Origin: Gammaproteobacteria bacterium
GTDB taxonomy: Bacteria > Pseudomonadota > Gammaproteobacteria > Pseudomonadales > Azotimanducaceae
Direction: 5' to 3'
Assembly: GCA_026709225.1 (NCBI GenBank)
Contig: JAPOTJ010000039.1
Span: 1 to 32,260, forward strand
DNA: 32,260 bases
In this document: positions 8,396 to 15,473 of the stretch, piece after piece
How positions within the stretch are numbered: the first letter of the stretch is position 1
Layout: each line of letters begins with the position of its first letter
Translations under genes and position numbers: made by a program
Notes under the pieces: generated by a model
Seen by the model: only the letters and a program-made list of their open reading frames with translations
The model's database searches: none
What the model was told of the DNA's origin: nothing

Positions 8396-8918
8396 CAGCG
8401 CCCAATCCGGAGCGGTGGTGTTCACCGAACCGCAAGTGATCAAGGCTATTGATCAACTCGCGGTGCGCTTGACTGCGCGACTTGCCGGCTCGGAACCCAC
8501 GCTCGTCTGCATGATGAACGGCGGACTCGTCCTGAGCGCCGCCATCATGCAGCGCCTCGCGCTGCCGATGCGACTCGACTATATTCATTTGAGCCGCTAT
8601 CGGGACGGCACGCGCGGCGGTGATATCGAGTGGCTTGTGCGGCCACGGGCATCGATCAAAGGGCGAACCGTACTGTTGGTTGACGACATATGCGACGAAG
8701 GGATCAGTCTTGCTGTGGCCAAGGATGCCCTGCAGGCGACAGGCGCACGCGAAGTCGTGACGGCGGTGTTGGTGCAAAGGCGCGGCGCGCTTGCAAGCGT
8801 GTCGGCGAACTTCGCGGCGCTCGAATGCGGCCCCGGGTTTCTCGTCGGCTGGGGAATGGATCATGATGGGCTTGGCCGCAATTCGATGCATATCAAAATG
8901 CTGGAATCGGACGAGTAG
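8388..8918 (+). CDS. hpt: Hypoxanthine-guanine phosphoribosyltransferase
   Basis: Cytoplasmic purine-salvage enzyme of 176 residues that joins hypoxanthine or guanine to PRPP, giving IMP or GMP. The PRPP-binding signature VLLVDDICDEG is intact at about residues 97-107, and the N-terminal CMMNGGLVLSA loop and the HLSRYRDG segment fit the HGPRT family. ATG at 8388 lies inside the end of the MscS gene (8-base overlap). The next gene starts 5 bases after its stop and encodes a methylthioinosine phosphorylase, whose product hypoxanthine is this enzyme's substrate, so the pair forms a metabolic unit. Confidence 0.87.
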   Translation: MTDSAQSGAVVFTEPQVIKAIDQLAVRLTARLAGSEPTLVCMMNGGLVLSAAIMQRLALPMRLDYIHLSRYRDGTRGGDIEWLVRPRASIKGRTVLLVDDICDEGISLAVAKDALQATGAREVVTAVLVQRRGALASVSANFAALECGPGFLVGWGMDHDGLGRNSMHIKMLESDE

Positions 8919-8923
8919 GGCGA

Positions 8924-9682
8924 ATGAGCGCAATTGGCATCATTGGCGGCAGCGGCTTGGCGAGACCGCCTGAACTTGAAATGAGCGTTGATCTTGCGAC
9001 ACCCTATGGCGAGGCATCCGGCCCTGCGCATCAAGGCATCATTGCTGGTCGAGAAGTCATCTTCCTGCCGCGTCACGGCACGCCGCGACGATTCGCGCCG
9101 CACTCGGTCAACTACCGAGCCAATCTGTGGATGCTGAAAGCCTGCGGTGCGCGCGACATCATTGCCTTGAGCTGCGTTGGCGCGATCAATCCACGGCTTC
9201 GCCCGGGCGATTTGGTGGTGCCTGATCAGCTCATCGACTACACCTACGGGCGTCTGCACAGTCTTGATCTCGAAGACGACGCCCACACGGGACATTTTGA
9301 CTTCTCCGAACCATTCACGTCCGTCTTGCGCGACACGCTGCTCGCATCCGCGGACGGCTCATCATCATCTGGGCGGCTCGTGGACGCAGGCTGCTACGGC
9401 GTGACGCAAGGCCCGAGATTCGAGACGGCAGCGGAAATTCGGCGGCTCGCCCAAGACGGCTGCGACATCGTTGGCATGACGCTCATGCCTGAAGCGTCGC
9501 TTGCCCGGGCGCTCGGCCTTGGCTATGCGGCGCTTTGTCCTGTGGTCAATATGGCGGCAGGCTGCGGTGACGGTGCGGTAGAAATAGACGCACTGCTCGC
9601 GCTCATGGTGGAATTTGAACCCGAACTATTGGCGGTCATGAGACGCGCTTGTGAGACATTGACCACAAACACCAAGGCATAA
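8924..9682 (+). CDS. S-methyl-5'-thioinosine phosphorylase (MTAP/PNP family)
   Basis: Purine nucleoside phosphorylase of 252 residues that should split methylthioinosine into hypoxanthine and methylthioribose-1-phosphate, recycling the polyamine/quorum-signal by-product. Visible motifs are the phosphate-binding IGIIGGSGL at the N-terminus, PRHGTPRRFAPHSVNYRAN, GVTQGPRFETAAEI, and VGMTLMPEASLARALG. At residues 209-213 it reads NMAAG where 6-aminopurine-specific MTA phosphorylases such as the human enzyme carry an Asp-Tyr-Asp stretch. That change fits 6-oxopurine (inosine) specificity. The adjacent hpt gene supports this reading. Methylthioadenosine phosphorylase is the alternative. Confidence 0.85.
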   Translation: MSAIGIIGGSGLARPPELEMSVDLATPYGEASGPAHQGIIAGREVIFLPRHGTPRRFAPHSVNYRANLWMLKACGARDIIALSCVGAINPRLRPGDLVVPDQLIDYTYGRLHSLDLEDDAHTGHFDFSEPFTSVLRDTLLASADGSSSSGRLVDAGCYGVTQGPRFETAAEIRRLAQDGCDIVGMTLMPEASLARALGLGYAALCPVVNMAAGCGDGAVEIDALLALMVEFEPELLAVMRRACETLTTNTKA

Positions 9683-9804
9683 CCTTATTCTACATAATAA
9701 TCACCTTAATATGTTTCGCTATCCGTGACAATTCGCCGAAGGAGGTATTGCAAAGCGGTTAACCTAGGATTACCGTAAGGCATACGAGGGAGTGCACATT
9801 TCCA

Positions 9805-10479
9805 GTGAGAGCGAATAGGATTTCGGAACATTCTGTCCATGTGTATATTGTGGATAGTCAAGCGCTTTGGCGATCTTCCGCAGCATTGCTGGTGAATCAA
9901 ATCCAAGGCTGCCGGGTGACCGGAGAAGCCGATTCGGGCGAAGTAGCGGTTGACATGGTGCGCCGCAACCCGCCGGACCTCATCCTCATGGAGGTCACAC
10001 TGCCCGGCATCGGCGGTATCGAAGCGGTGAAGCGAATGCGCCGCACGGACAGCACCGTGAAGATCATCATGCTGACATCGGTTGCGGCTGAGCCCTACCC
10101 GTCACGGGCGATGCAAGTAGGCGCAGACGGCTATTTGACCAAGCGATCAAGTGTGCGCGAACTTGACATGTGTATTCGTGCCGTGCTGTCGGGTCAGAGT
10201 TACATCTGCCCGGAAGTCGCGAATACCATGGCGATTGCCAGCTTGTCTTCGGACCTTGAGTCGCCCTTTGAAGCGCTGTCGGTTCGCGAGCTCCAGATCG
10301 CAACATTGATCATGCACGGTCAGCGGGTGGCGGACATCGCCGCGCAGTTGCACCTGAGTCCAAAAACCATCAATAGCTACAGATACAGGATTTTTGAGAA
10401 GCTATCCGTTGACAGCGACGTAGAACTCGTTATCTTGGCAACTCAGAACGGACTCATGGAGTGGCTTCACGAAGCCTGA
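9805..10479 (+). CDS. GacA/UvrY-like LuxR-type response regulator with an atypical receiver
   Basis: Transcription regulator of 224 residues: receiver domain (about 10-130) and C-terminal LuxR-type HTH (about 155-220, with ALSVRELQIATLI and HLSPKTINSYRYRIFEKL). The HTH and the linker SPFEALS closely resemble GacA/UvrY, which activates small regulatory RNAs. The receiver is unusual. The phospho-acceptor Asp is Glu63 (LMEVTLPGIGG, codon GAG), and the second residue of the acidic pair is Ser18 (VDSQ instead of VDDH). The switch Thr91 and Lys113 are kept. This predicts phosphorylation-independent or permanently active behaviour. GTG start with a GAGGGAG stretch 12 bases upstream; no closer start is evident. 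The 122-base upstream gap is AT-rich. No partner kinase is encoded nearby. Confidence 0.85.
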   Translation: MRANRISEHSVHVYIVDSQALWRSSAALLVNQIQGCRVTGEADSGEVAVDMVRRNPPDLILMEVTLPGIGGIEAVKRMRRTDSTVKIIMLTSVAAEPYPSRAMQVGADGYLTKRSSVRELDMCIRAVLSGQSYICPEVANTMAIASLSSDLESPFEALSVRELQIATLIMHGQRVADIAAQLHLSPKTINSYRYRIFEKLSVDSDVELVILATQNGLMEWLHEA

Positions 10480-10529
10480 GGTATTGATCCAAATAGACAT
10501 GCGAGGTGCCAGAGGCGATCTGGCACCGA

Positions 10530-11357
10530 ATGAATAGGCTCGGGCGTTCTGCGGTGGGAAAGGTCATCGGCACGCTGCTCGGGCTGCTTGCGGGCGGCAT
10601 CATCGGTGCTGTCGCCGGTTTTCTTGTCGGCTATGTGTTTGATTTCTCGCGCGAGGCGCTCGTGCGCCGTGCGCGGCCGGTTCACCAGTCGCACACGAGC
10701 GATGTATTCTTTGCCACCACCTTTGCGGTGATGGGGCATCTCGCCAAGGCTGACGGGCGCGTCTCCGAGTACGAGATTCAAGCGGCTGAGCACGTCATGC
10801 GCGAAATGCGCTTGAACGACGCCAAGCGTGCTGAGGCAAGAACACTCTTTCGGCAAGGCAAATCGCCGGAGTTTGACCTTCACGCCGCGCTTGATGAATT
10901 CAATGAAGCCTGCGGGCGACGGCTGAATCTGAAGATGATGTTCTTGCAGATTCAGTTCTCGGCGGTCTGGGCCGATGGCGATTTCAGCCAGTCCGAGCGC
11001 GATGTGCTTGTTCGAATCGCGCAGCGGCTTGGTGTCCCTGAACAGATTTTTCGCCAGATTGAAGCCATGGTCGGTGCATTCGCGAGACGTGCCAGCGGCG
11101 GTGCTTGGCAAGATACGGGCAGGAGTGAAGCGCACGCGCGGCACAGCGAGCTGCGCGATGCCTACGCCATTCTTGGCGTCGATCCGAAGAATAGTCATGA
11201 AGAGATCAAGCGCGCGTACCGCAAGCTCATGAACCAGCACCATCCCGACAAGCTCATCGCCAAAGGCCTGCCGGAAGAGATGATGGAAGTCGCGACGCGG
11301 CGCGCAGCAGAGATTCAGAATGCCTATGAACTGGTCAAGCGTTCGCGCGGCGCGTGA
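10530..11357 (+). CDS. djlA: DjlA-type membrane-anchored DnaJ co-chaperone with TerB domain
   Basis: Co-chaperone of 275 residues, anchored in the inner membrane, that should stimulate DnaK. It has one Gly-rich N-terminal membrane segment (LLGLLAGGIIGAVAGFLVG, residues about 15-35) of the dimerising DjlA kind. A TerB/DjlA helical domain follows at about 50-175 (DVFFATTFAVMGHLAKADG; two acidic metal-type loops, KADGRVSE and WADGDFSQ). A C-terminal J domain from about 205 carries the diagnostic HPD in NQHHPDKL. I prefer ATG at 10530; a GTG at 10506 would add eight residues and lacks a better ribosome site. Monocistronic by appearance. Confidence 0.88.
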   Translation: MNRLGRSAVGKVIGTLLGLLAGGIIGAVAGFLVGYVFDFSREALVRRARPVHQSHTSDVFFATTFAVMGHLAKADGRVSEYEIQAAEHVMREMRLNDAKRAEARTLFRQGKSPEFDLHAALDEFNEACGRRLNLKMMFLQIQFSAVWADGDFSQSERDVLVRIAQRLGVPEQIFRQIEAMVGAFARRASGGAWQDTGRSEAHARHSELRDAYAILGVDPKNSHEEIKRAYRKLMNQHHPDKLIAKGLPEEMMEVATRRAAEIQNAYELVKRSRGA

Positions 11358-11405
11358 AGTGCTCGCAGCGCATGAGTGTGAACACGCCCTAACTCATCAA
11401 TGATG

Positions 11406-11843
11406 TTATCGTTGAAGCGCAGTTGATGGCATCGTTTCTGCGCAGCCGCAGCCTTCATGCCGCCGGCACAGGCGGAAATTGAAGAAGTGGCCAAGCGCAA
11501 TAATGCTCGCTCCGATGAGGGTCAACAGTCTTTCCCAAGTATGGCCGAGCAGATCGTGGCCAAGGAAGGCAGCCGCGCCAAGCAGGAGCAGTCCTGCACC
11601 GCCAACAAGCACGAGTTGGTAGCGTTTGTGCTTGGTGCAGCCCAGCGTCAGGGCGTAGGCGCTCACAGGGAAAACGGCGATCAGCATCCACAAATGATAC
11701 AACTCGTCGTCGAGCGACAGAGCTGCGACCGACGGCAGCATGACAGCGGCCAGCGGCATCGCAAGGCAATGAATGGCGCACAGCAGCGATAGGCCTATCG
11801 CCATCTTGTCGGAAATTTCTTGCAGTGTTTTCATAGTGCGCAT
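11406..11843 (-). CDS. MerC-domain membrane protein
   Basis: Inner-membrane protein of 145 residues with four hydrophobic segments and the MerC-type metal motif CAIHCLAMP at about residues 21-29. A Cys/His-rich C-terminus (CRRHEGCGCAE) could bind metal. MerC proteins take up mercuric ions, but chromosomal homologues like this one, without mer genes around, are of unknown substrate. Two ATG codons three residues apart (11843 and 11834) are both possible; neither has a clear ribosome site. A pair of 10-base direct repeats lies just upstream. Function as a metal transporter is inferred from the family only. Confidence 0.75.
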   Translation of the reverse strand: MRTMKTLQEISDKMAIGLSLLCAIHCLAMPLAAVMLPSVAALSLDDELYHLWMLIAVFPVSAYALTLGCTKHKRYQLVLVGGAGLLLLGAAAFLGHDLLGHTWERLLTLIGASIIALGHFFNFRLCRRHEGCGCAETMPSTALQR

Positions 11844-11856
11844 TCTACTTGGGTAG

Positions 11857-11887
11857 CGTCATTTCCGTTTCCCGCTACGTCACTTCC
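11857..11887. promoter_or_regulatory. Paired direct repeats upstream of the MerC-like gene, possible operator
   Basis: CGTCATTTCC (11857-11866) and CGTCACTTCC (11878-11887) match at nine of ten positions with a period of 21 bases, two DNA helix turns. They sit 14-44 bases upstream of the MerC-like start. An inverted pair GTAGCG (11853-11858) and CGCTAC (11873-11878) is interlaced with them. The layout suits a regulator binding one DNA face, but no known consensus is recognised. Confidence 0.25.
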
Positions 11888-11952
11888 TGTGGCTCGCAGT
11901 CGGTATCGCAAATCTTACGATTACGCAAATTCTTTCAGACGAAGCAAACCAT

Positions 11953-13365
11953 TCAAGCGTTCACCAGCGACTTGACTGGCGAATCCCGGTGGCGCATGGG
12001 CTTTCGATCTTGACGGAACAGTCCAACCCCGTCGTACACCACACGGTCGGCGTAGGCGTCAATCCACAGTGCGTTCGGATTTCGCCGTGCTATGGTGACT
12101 TTTGATCGATCCTTGGCGTCGGCTGGGCTGCGAATCAGCTTGAATATGACGATACCGTCGTCTCCGCCGTCAATGCGTGACACCGGCTCCGAGACCACCG
12201 AAACGACTTCGATCTTGCCTTTGAAGTGGCTCAGGGCGAGCCGCGCGTGCGATTCCACGCCGGAAAGCCCTTTTTGTGATTCGTTCAGCAATTGCCAAGC
12301 ACGCTCAATCGGCACATTGAATGCTTTGTGTCCGACGATGTCGCGGCCGCAAAAGAAATAGTGATTCTCAATGCCCTTTCGCCGCAACGCTCGCTGCAAG
12401 GTGCGCAAGGCTTCGGCATCGTCGTTGATGCCGCGGATAATGGGAGCTTGATTGTCAATGCTGACCCAAGGTCGAAGAGCCAATTCGTCCACCGCGTGCG
12501 CTGTTGACGGGTGCCAGGTCTCGCCGCGAAGAAATTCATCGGGATGATTGAAATGCAGCATCATGCGAAGCTGAACATCGGGGTAGTGGGCGTGAAAGTC
12601 ATCGATCATCGCGAAGAACGCAGCGTCAAATCGGTCTGGATAGAATGCGAGTTCCTTGGTGCCAATGCGAATCGACTCGATGCCAACATCAGCAAGCGCC
12701 GAGAGCCAGGCACCGAGCCGCCGATTGCTGAGCACCATGGGGTCGCCGCCCGAAAGGAGGACTTCGCGCAGTTCGCCTCGGCCTGAGCGAGGGTGCGTGC
12801 CGCCGTTGTTTTTCACCAGACGATTGTGCTGCTCGATATAGGCGACGACTTCGCCTGTGTCGGCGAGTCCTTTGGAGGCGATTCTTCCGTCGGGGCGACT
12901 GACCTCCTTGCCTGCAATGAGTTCTTCGCGATAGCAAAAGCGGCAATGCGCTGAACAGGTCGAAGCGACATAAATGAGGGCGAGTTCATATTTGTGCAGG
13001 AGTCCCTCAACCGGACTGTAGTTCATTTGGCCAGCAGGGTCGGCTGTGCCAGCGAGGTCGAATGTCTCCTTCGGGCTGGCCTTGACGAGCGTTTGCAGCG
13101 GCTGGCTGTGCTTCGCCAGTTCAAAGTAGTGGCGCGTCAGCTTGACGGGCATGCGCGCCTCAATGTCGTGCATCGTGTGCTTGTGCTGTTCGATCGCGGC
13201 AAGCTCGCTTTCGCTATAAAACGCCCGCATGTCTTCCGGGACGCGCCCTCGCAGAAACTTGTCGAGCCCCGTGACGATTTGTCGATCATACTTGGCTTGA
13301 GGGATGGAATTGAGAAACGTCTGTCTTGGGGCGATGCGGTCGCGCACCTGTTCAATCGGCATCAT
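11953..13365 (-). CDS. KamA-family radical SAM protein (lysine 2,3-aminomutase-like, divergent)
   Basis: Radical S-adenosylmethionine enzyme of 470 residues. The iron-sulfur ligands are Cys137, Cys141 and Cys144 (CSAHCRFC), followed by the KamA-like LLSGGDPMVLSN, LRMMLHFNHP and IIRGINDD. Classical lysine 2,3-aminomutases carry a glycine-rich PGGGGK motif whose lysine holds PLP. Here the corresponding region reads LALSHFKGKIEVVSVV, with no such motif, so PLP use and aminomutase activity are uncertain. It is longer than both EpmB and typical KamA, with an extended N-terminus of about 130 residues before the cluster. The ATG ATG start has no strong ribosome site. Its substrate cannot be read from context. 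Confidence 0.78.
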   Translation of the reverse strand: MMPIEQVRDRIAPRQTFLNSIPQAKYDRQIVTGLDKFLRGRVPEDMRAFYSESELAAIEQHKHTMHDIEARMPVKLTRHYFELAKHSQPLQTLVKASPKETFDLAGTADPAGQMNYSPVEGLLHKYELALIYVASTCSAHCRFCYREELIAGKEVSRPDGRIASKGLADTGEVVAYIEQHNRLVKNNGGTHPRSGRGELREVLLSGGDPMVLSNRRLGAWLSALADVGIESIRIGTKELAFYPDRFDAAFFAMIDDFHAHYPDVQLRMMLHFNHPDEFLRGETWHPSTAHAVDELALRPWVSIDNQAPIIRGINDDAEALRTLQRALRRKGIENHYFFCGRDIVGHKAFNVPIERAWQLLNESQKGLSGVESHARLALSHFKGKIEVVSVVSEPVSRIDGGDDGIVIFKLIRSPADAKDRSKVTIARRNPNALWIDAYADRVVYDGVGLFRQDRKPMRHRDSPVKSLVNA

Positions 13366-13400
13366 CTATTGGCGTGCGTGGGGTGAGCCATGATACGTGA

Positions 13401-13441
13401 CTAGTGCTCCGTAGGAAGTCACGATAGCGGATTTGCAGCCG
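13401..13441. repeat. REP-like repeat at the trmB 3' end
   Basis: Starts with CTAG (13401-13404). Bases 13411-13429 match the left arm of the element at 30381-30399 at 17 of 19 positions, and 13427-13441 match its right arm (30493-30507, GCGGATTTGCAGCCG) at all 15. It looks like a shortened or solo copy of the same family. It contains the trmB stop codon and could fold to a hairpin, GGAAG at 13414 pairing with CTTCC at 13445. Confidence 0.5.
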
Positions 13442-14126
13442 TGCCTTCCGGCCTGCAGCGGAACACAAGGTTAAATATCCGATTGCCGAGCGCTTGACCG
13501 CGCTGTTCGAAGCGTGTCAATGGTCGTGCGCCAGCGTCCAGAGCGAAACATCCCTCGCCCGCAACGTTTTCCAAGCGAGCTTCCGCGTCGCACACTGCGA
13601 GCATTGACGTCGCATAATCCGCATTGTCCGTTGCCAGCCGCAGCATGCCACGAGGACGCAGGCAAGCCGCCAGTTTGGCGATGAATTCAGCGTTCACGAG
13701 GCGGCGCTTGTGATGCCGCTTCTTTGGCCACGGGTCGGGGAAGTAGATGTGAACCTCGGAGAGGCTTCTAGGCGCGAGCATCGTCTGAACAGCGCTGCGC
13801 GCATCGCAGTCCATGATGCGCACATTCGTAAGCGAGGTCGCGTGAATCGCCTTCAGCGCGTTTGCGATGCTCGGCTGAAAGACCTCCATGCCAAGACAGT
13901 TGAAATGCTTGTGTTCTTGCGCGAAGGCGAGCAGTGAAGTGCCTGTCCCAAATCCGATTTCGAGCATCAGCGGCGCTTCCCGGCCAAAGCTTGCCGCCGC
14001 ATCAAGAGGTTGGTCGGCGCTTAGCATGTAGGCGGGGCTCAGTTCATCAATGGCCCGGGCCTGCGCCGAAGACAGTCGGCCCATGCGCCGAATATAGAGC
14101 TTAGGATCGTGCAATGCTGATGACAA
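13419..14126 (-). CDS. trmB: tRNA (guanine-N7-)-methyltransferase
   Basis: SAM-dependent enzyme of 235 residues that methylates G46 of tRNA. Clear family motifs: EIGFGTGTSLLAFA (SAM site, about 57-70), GMEVFQPSI, the signature IYFPDPWPKKRHHKRRLV (about 130-147), and a C-terminal TRFEQRGQALGNRIFNL. The start is TTG at 14126, overlapping the upstream DUF423 stop by 26 bases; the N-terminal YIRRMGRLSSAQ matches the family, so a later start is unlikely. The last codons (encoding TAANPLS) and the stop lie inside a dispersed REP-like repeat, so the tail is repeat-derived. Confidence 0.92.
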   Translation of the reverse strand: MSSALHDPKLYIRRMGRLSSAQARAIDELSPAYMLSADQPLDAAASFGREAPLMLEIGFGTGTSLLAFAQEHKHFNCLGMEVFQPSIANALKAIHATSLTNVRIMDCDARSAVQTMLAPRSLSEVHIYFPDPWPKKRHHKRRLVNAEFIAKLAACLRPRGMLRLATDNADYATSMLAVCDAEARLENVAGEGCFALDAGARPLTRFEQRGQALGNRIFNLVFRCRPEGTAANPLS

Positions 14127-14493
14127 CGAGCGCCCAGCCAGCCAAAAAAGCCAATCCGCCCAAGGGTGTCACCATGCCAAGCATGCGCGGCGCGCCGAGC
14201 GCCATCAAATAAAGTGAGCCGCTAAAGAGGACGATGCCGACAATGAAGGCAATCGCTGCCTGCGGCAGGAACCCGGACGACGACGGCACGGTCATGGTTC
14301 TCAGCCAGATGAGAATGAGCGCGAGCGCCAGCAGTGACAGGCTGTGAATGAAGTGATAGTTGAGGCCGGTTTGGAACCATTCGAGGGCTTCGCTTGTCAG
14401 TCTCGAACGCAAGGAATGCGCGCCGAACGCGCCGAGCAGGACACCGACTCCGGTGAGCGATGCGCCCCAGATGAGAATGGCTTGCGGCGACAT
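14101..14493 (-). CDS. DUF423 family membrane protein (YgdD-like)
   Basis: Small inner-membrane protein of 130 residues with four hydrophobic segments and the DUF423 hallmarks GAFGAHSLR near residue 22 and LFSGSLYLMAL near residue 92. The function of the family is unknown. It starts 14 bases after the rpoH stop and its end overlaps trmB, so it is probably transcribed with both. Confidence 0.85.
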   Translation of the reverse strand: MSPQAILIWGASLTGVGVLLGAFGAHSLRSRLTSEALEWFQTGLNYHFIHSLSLLALALILIWLRTMTVPSSSGFLPQAAIAFIVGIVLFSGSLYLMALGAPRMLGMVTPLGGLAFLAGWALVVISIARS

Positions 14494-14507
14494 GCGCGGA
14501 GCGAGCT

Positions 14508-15386
14508 TCAGGCCGCGACGAGGAACTCCTCGTAGTCGGCCATCGCCGCACGCAGCTTTTTCATAGCGTTGGCTTCAAGCTGGCGGATGCGTTCGGCGGA
14601 GACGCCGTACTCAGCGGCTAATTCGTGCAAGGTCGCCTTCTTGTCGGAGAGCCAGCGACGACGCAGAATATCGCGGCTGCGCTCATCAAGGTCACCCATG
14701 GCAGTGGCCAAGTCGTCGTTCCACGCGGATTCGAAGTCCGTTTCGATGACTTCGGCTTCGGGGTTGTCATTCGCGTCGAAGAGATAATCCGCCGGATGGA
14801 AGCTCGATTCATCGGAATCAGCATCGGCAAAGCCGTCAAACGCCACGTCCGATGCGGACAGCCGGCTCTCCATGCGGGTCACTTCCTCTGGATTGACGCC
14901 GAGATCGCGCGCGACCGATTCAGTTTCGTCCTTGGTGAGCCAGCCGAGGCGCGACTTGGCGCTGCGCAGGTTGAAAAAGAGTTTGCGCTGCGCCTTGGTG
15001 GTGGCGGTCTTGACAATACGCCAGTTGCGCAGGATGAATTCGTGCATCTCGGCCTTGATCCAGTGCACCGCGAACGACACGAGTCGAACGCCTTTTTCGG
15101 GGTTGAAGCGCTTGACGGCTTTCATGAGGCCGACGTTGCCTTCTTGAATGAGGTCGCCAAGCGGCAGGCCGTAGCCGCTGTAGGAGCGCGCAAGATGCAC
15201 GACAAATCGAAGGTGCGCAAGAACGAGCCCGCGCGCGGCGTCAAGGTCGTTCTCGTAGTAGAAGCGGTGGCTGAGCGCTTTTTCCTCTTCAAGGCTCAAG
15301 ATTGGCAGGCTGTTCACCACCGAGACATAGGCGTTCAGGTCGCCACCCGGCGACAGGTCGTTATATGTGATGAGCGCTGTTGACAT
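14508..15386 (-). CDS. rpoH: RNA polymerase sigma-32 factor (heat shock)
   Basis: Alternative sigma factor of 292 residues that directs transcription of chaperone and protease genes. Region 2 holds [20 protein letters not shown] and [19 protein letters not shown]. The RpoH box QRKLFFNLR, which separates sigma-32 from other sigma factors, is present at about residues 132-140. Region 4.2 ([19 protein letters not shown]) recognises the -35 element. The ATG has an AGGAG site about 8 bases upstream. An 87-base gap separates it from ftsX and contains a perfect CIRCE operator with a TATAAA hexamer inside, so HrcA repression is predicted. Its middle contains an unusually acidic stretch ([10 protein letters not shown]). 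Confidence 0.95.
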   Translation of the reverse strand: MSTALITYNDLSPGGDLNAYVSVVNSLPILSLEEEKALSHRFYYENDLDAARGLVLAHLRFVVHLARSYSGYGLPLGDLIQEGNVGLMKAVKRFNPEKGVRLVSFAVHWIKAEMHEFILRNWRIVKTATTKAQRKLFFNLRSAKSRLGWLTKDETESVARDLGVNPEEVTRMESRLSASDVAFDGFADADSDESSFHPADYLFDANDNPEAEVIETDFESAWNDDLATAMGDLDERSRDILRRRWLSDKKATLHELAAEYGVSAERIRQLEANAMKKLRAAMADYEEFLVAA

Positions 15387-15434
15387 GATCGACTACTCCT
15401 GTGTTGGCTCGGACTCACCTCACCGCTGCGCATT

Positions 15435-15461
15435 TTAGCACTCCCTTTATAAGAGTGCTAA
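15435..15461. promoter_or_regulatory. CIRCE operator (HrcA binding site) upstream of rpoH
   Basis: TTAGCACTC at 15435-15443, a 9-base spacer, then GAGTGCTAA at 15453-15461: a perfect match to the CIRCE consensus in both arms and spacing. On the minus strand the spacer holds TATAAA (15451-15446), which could be the rpoH -10 hexamer, so bound HrcA would block RNA polymerase. It is 12 bases downstream of the ftsX stop and about 48 bases from the rpoH start. Confidence 0.9.
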
Positions 15462-15473
15462 CTGACAATATGG

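Noticed and set aside
9739..9804. Leader peptide behind an AAGGAGG site upstream of the response regulator
   Set aside because: The only start in range (TTG) gives a four-codon frame that stops at once.
15387..15473. Sigma-32-type promoter for rpoH
   Set aside because: No CTTGAA-like -35 paired with a CCCCAT-like -10; only the CIRCE element and a TATAAA hexamer are clear.
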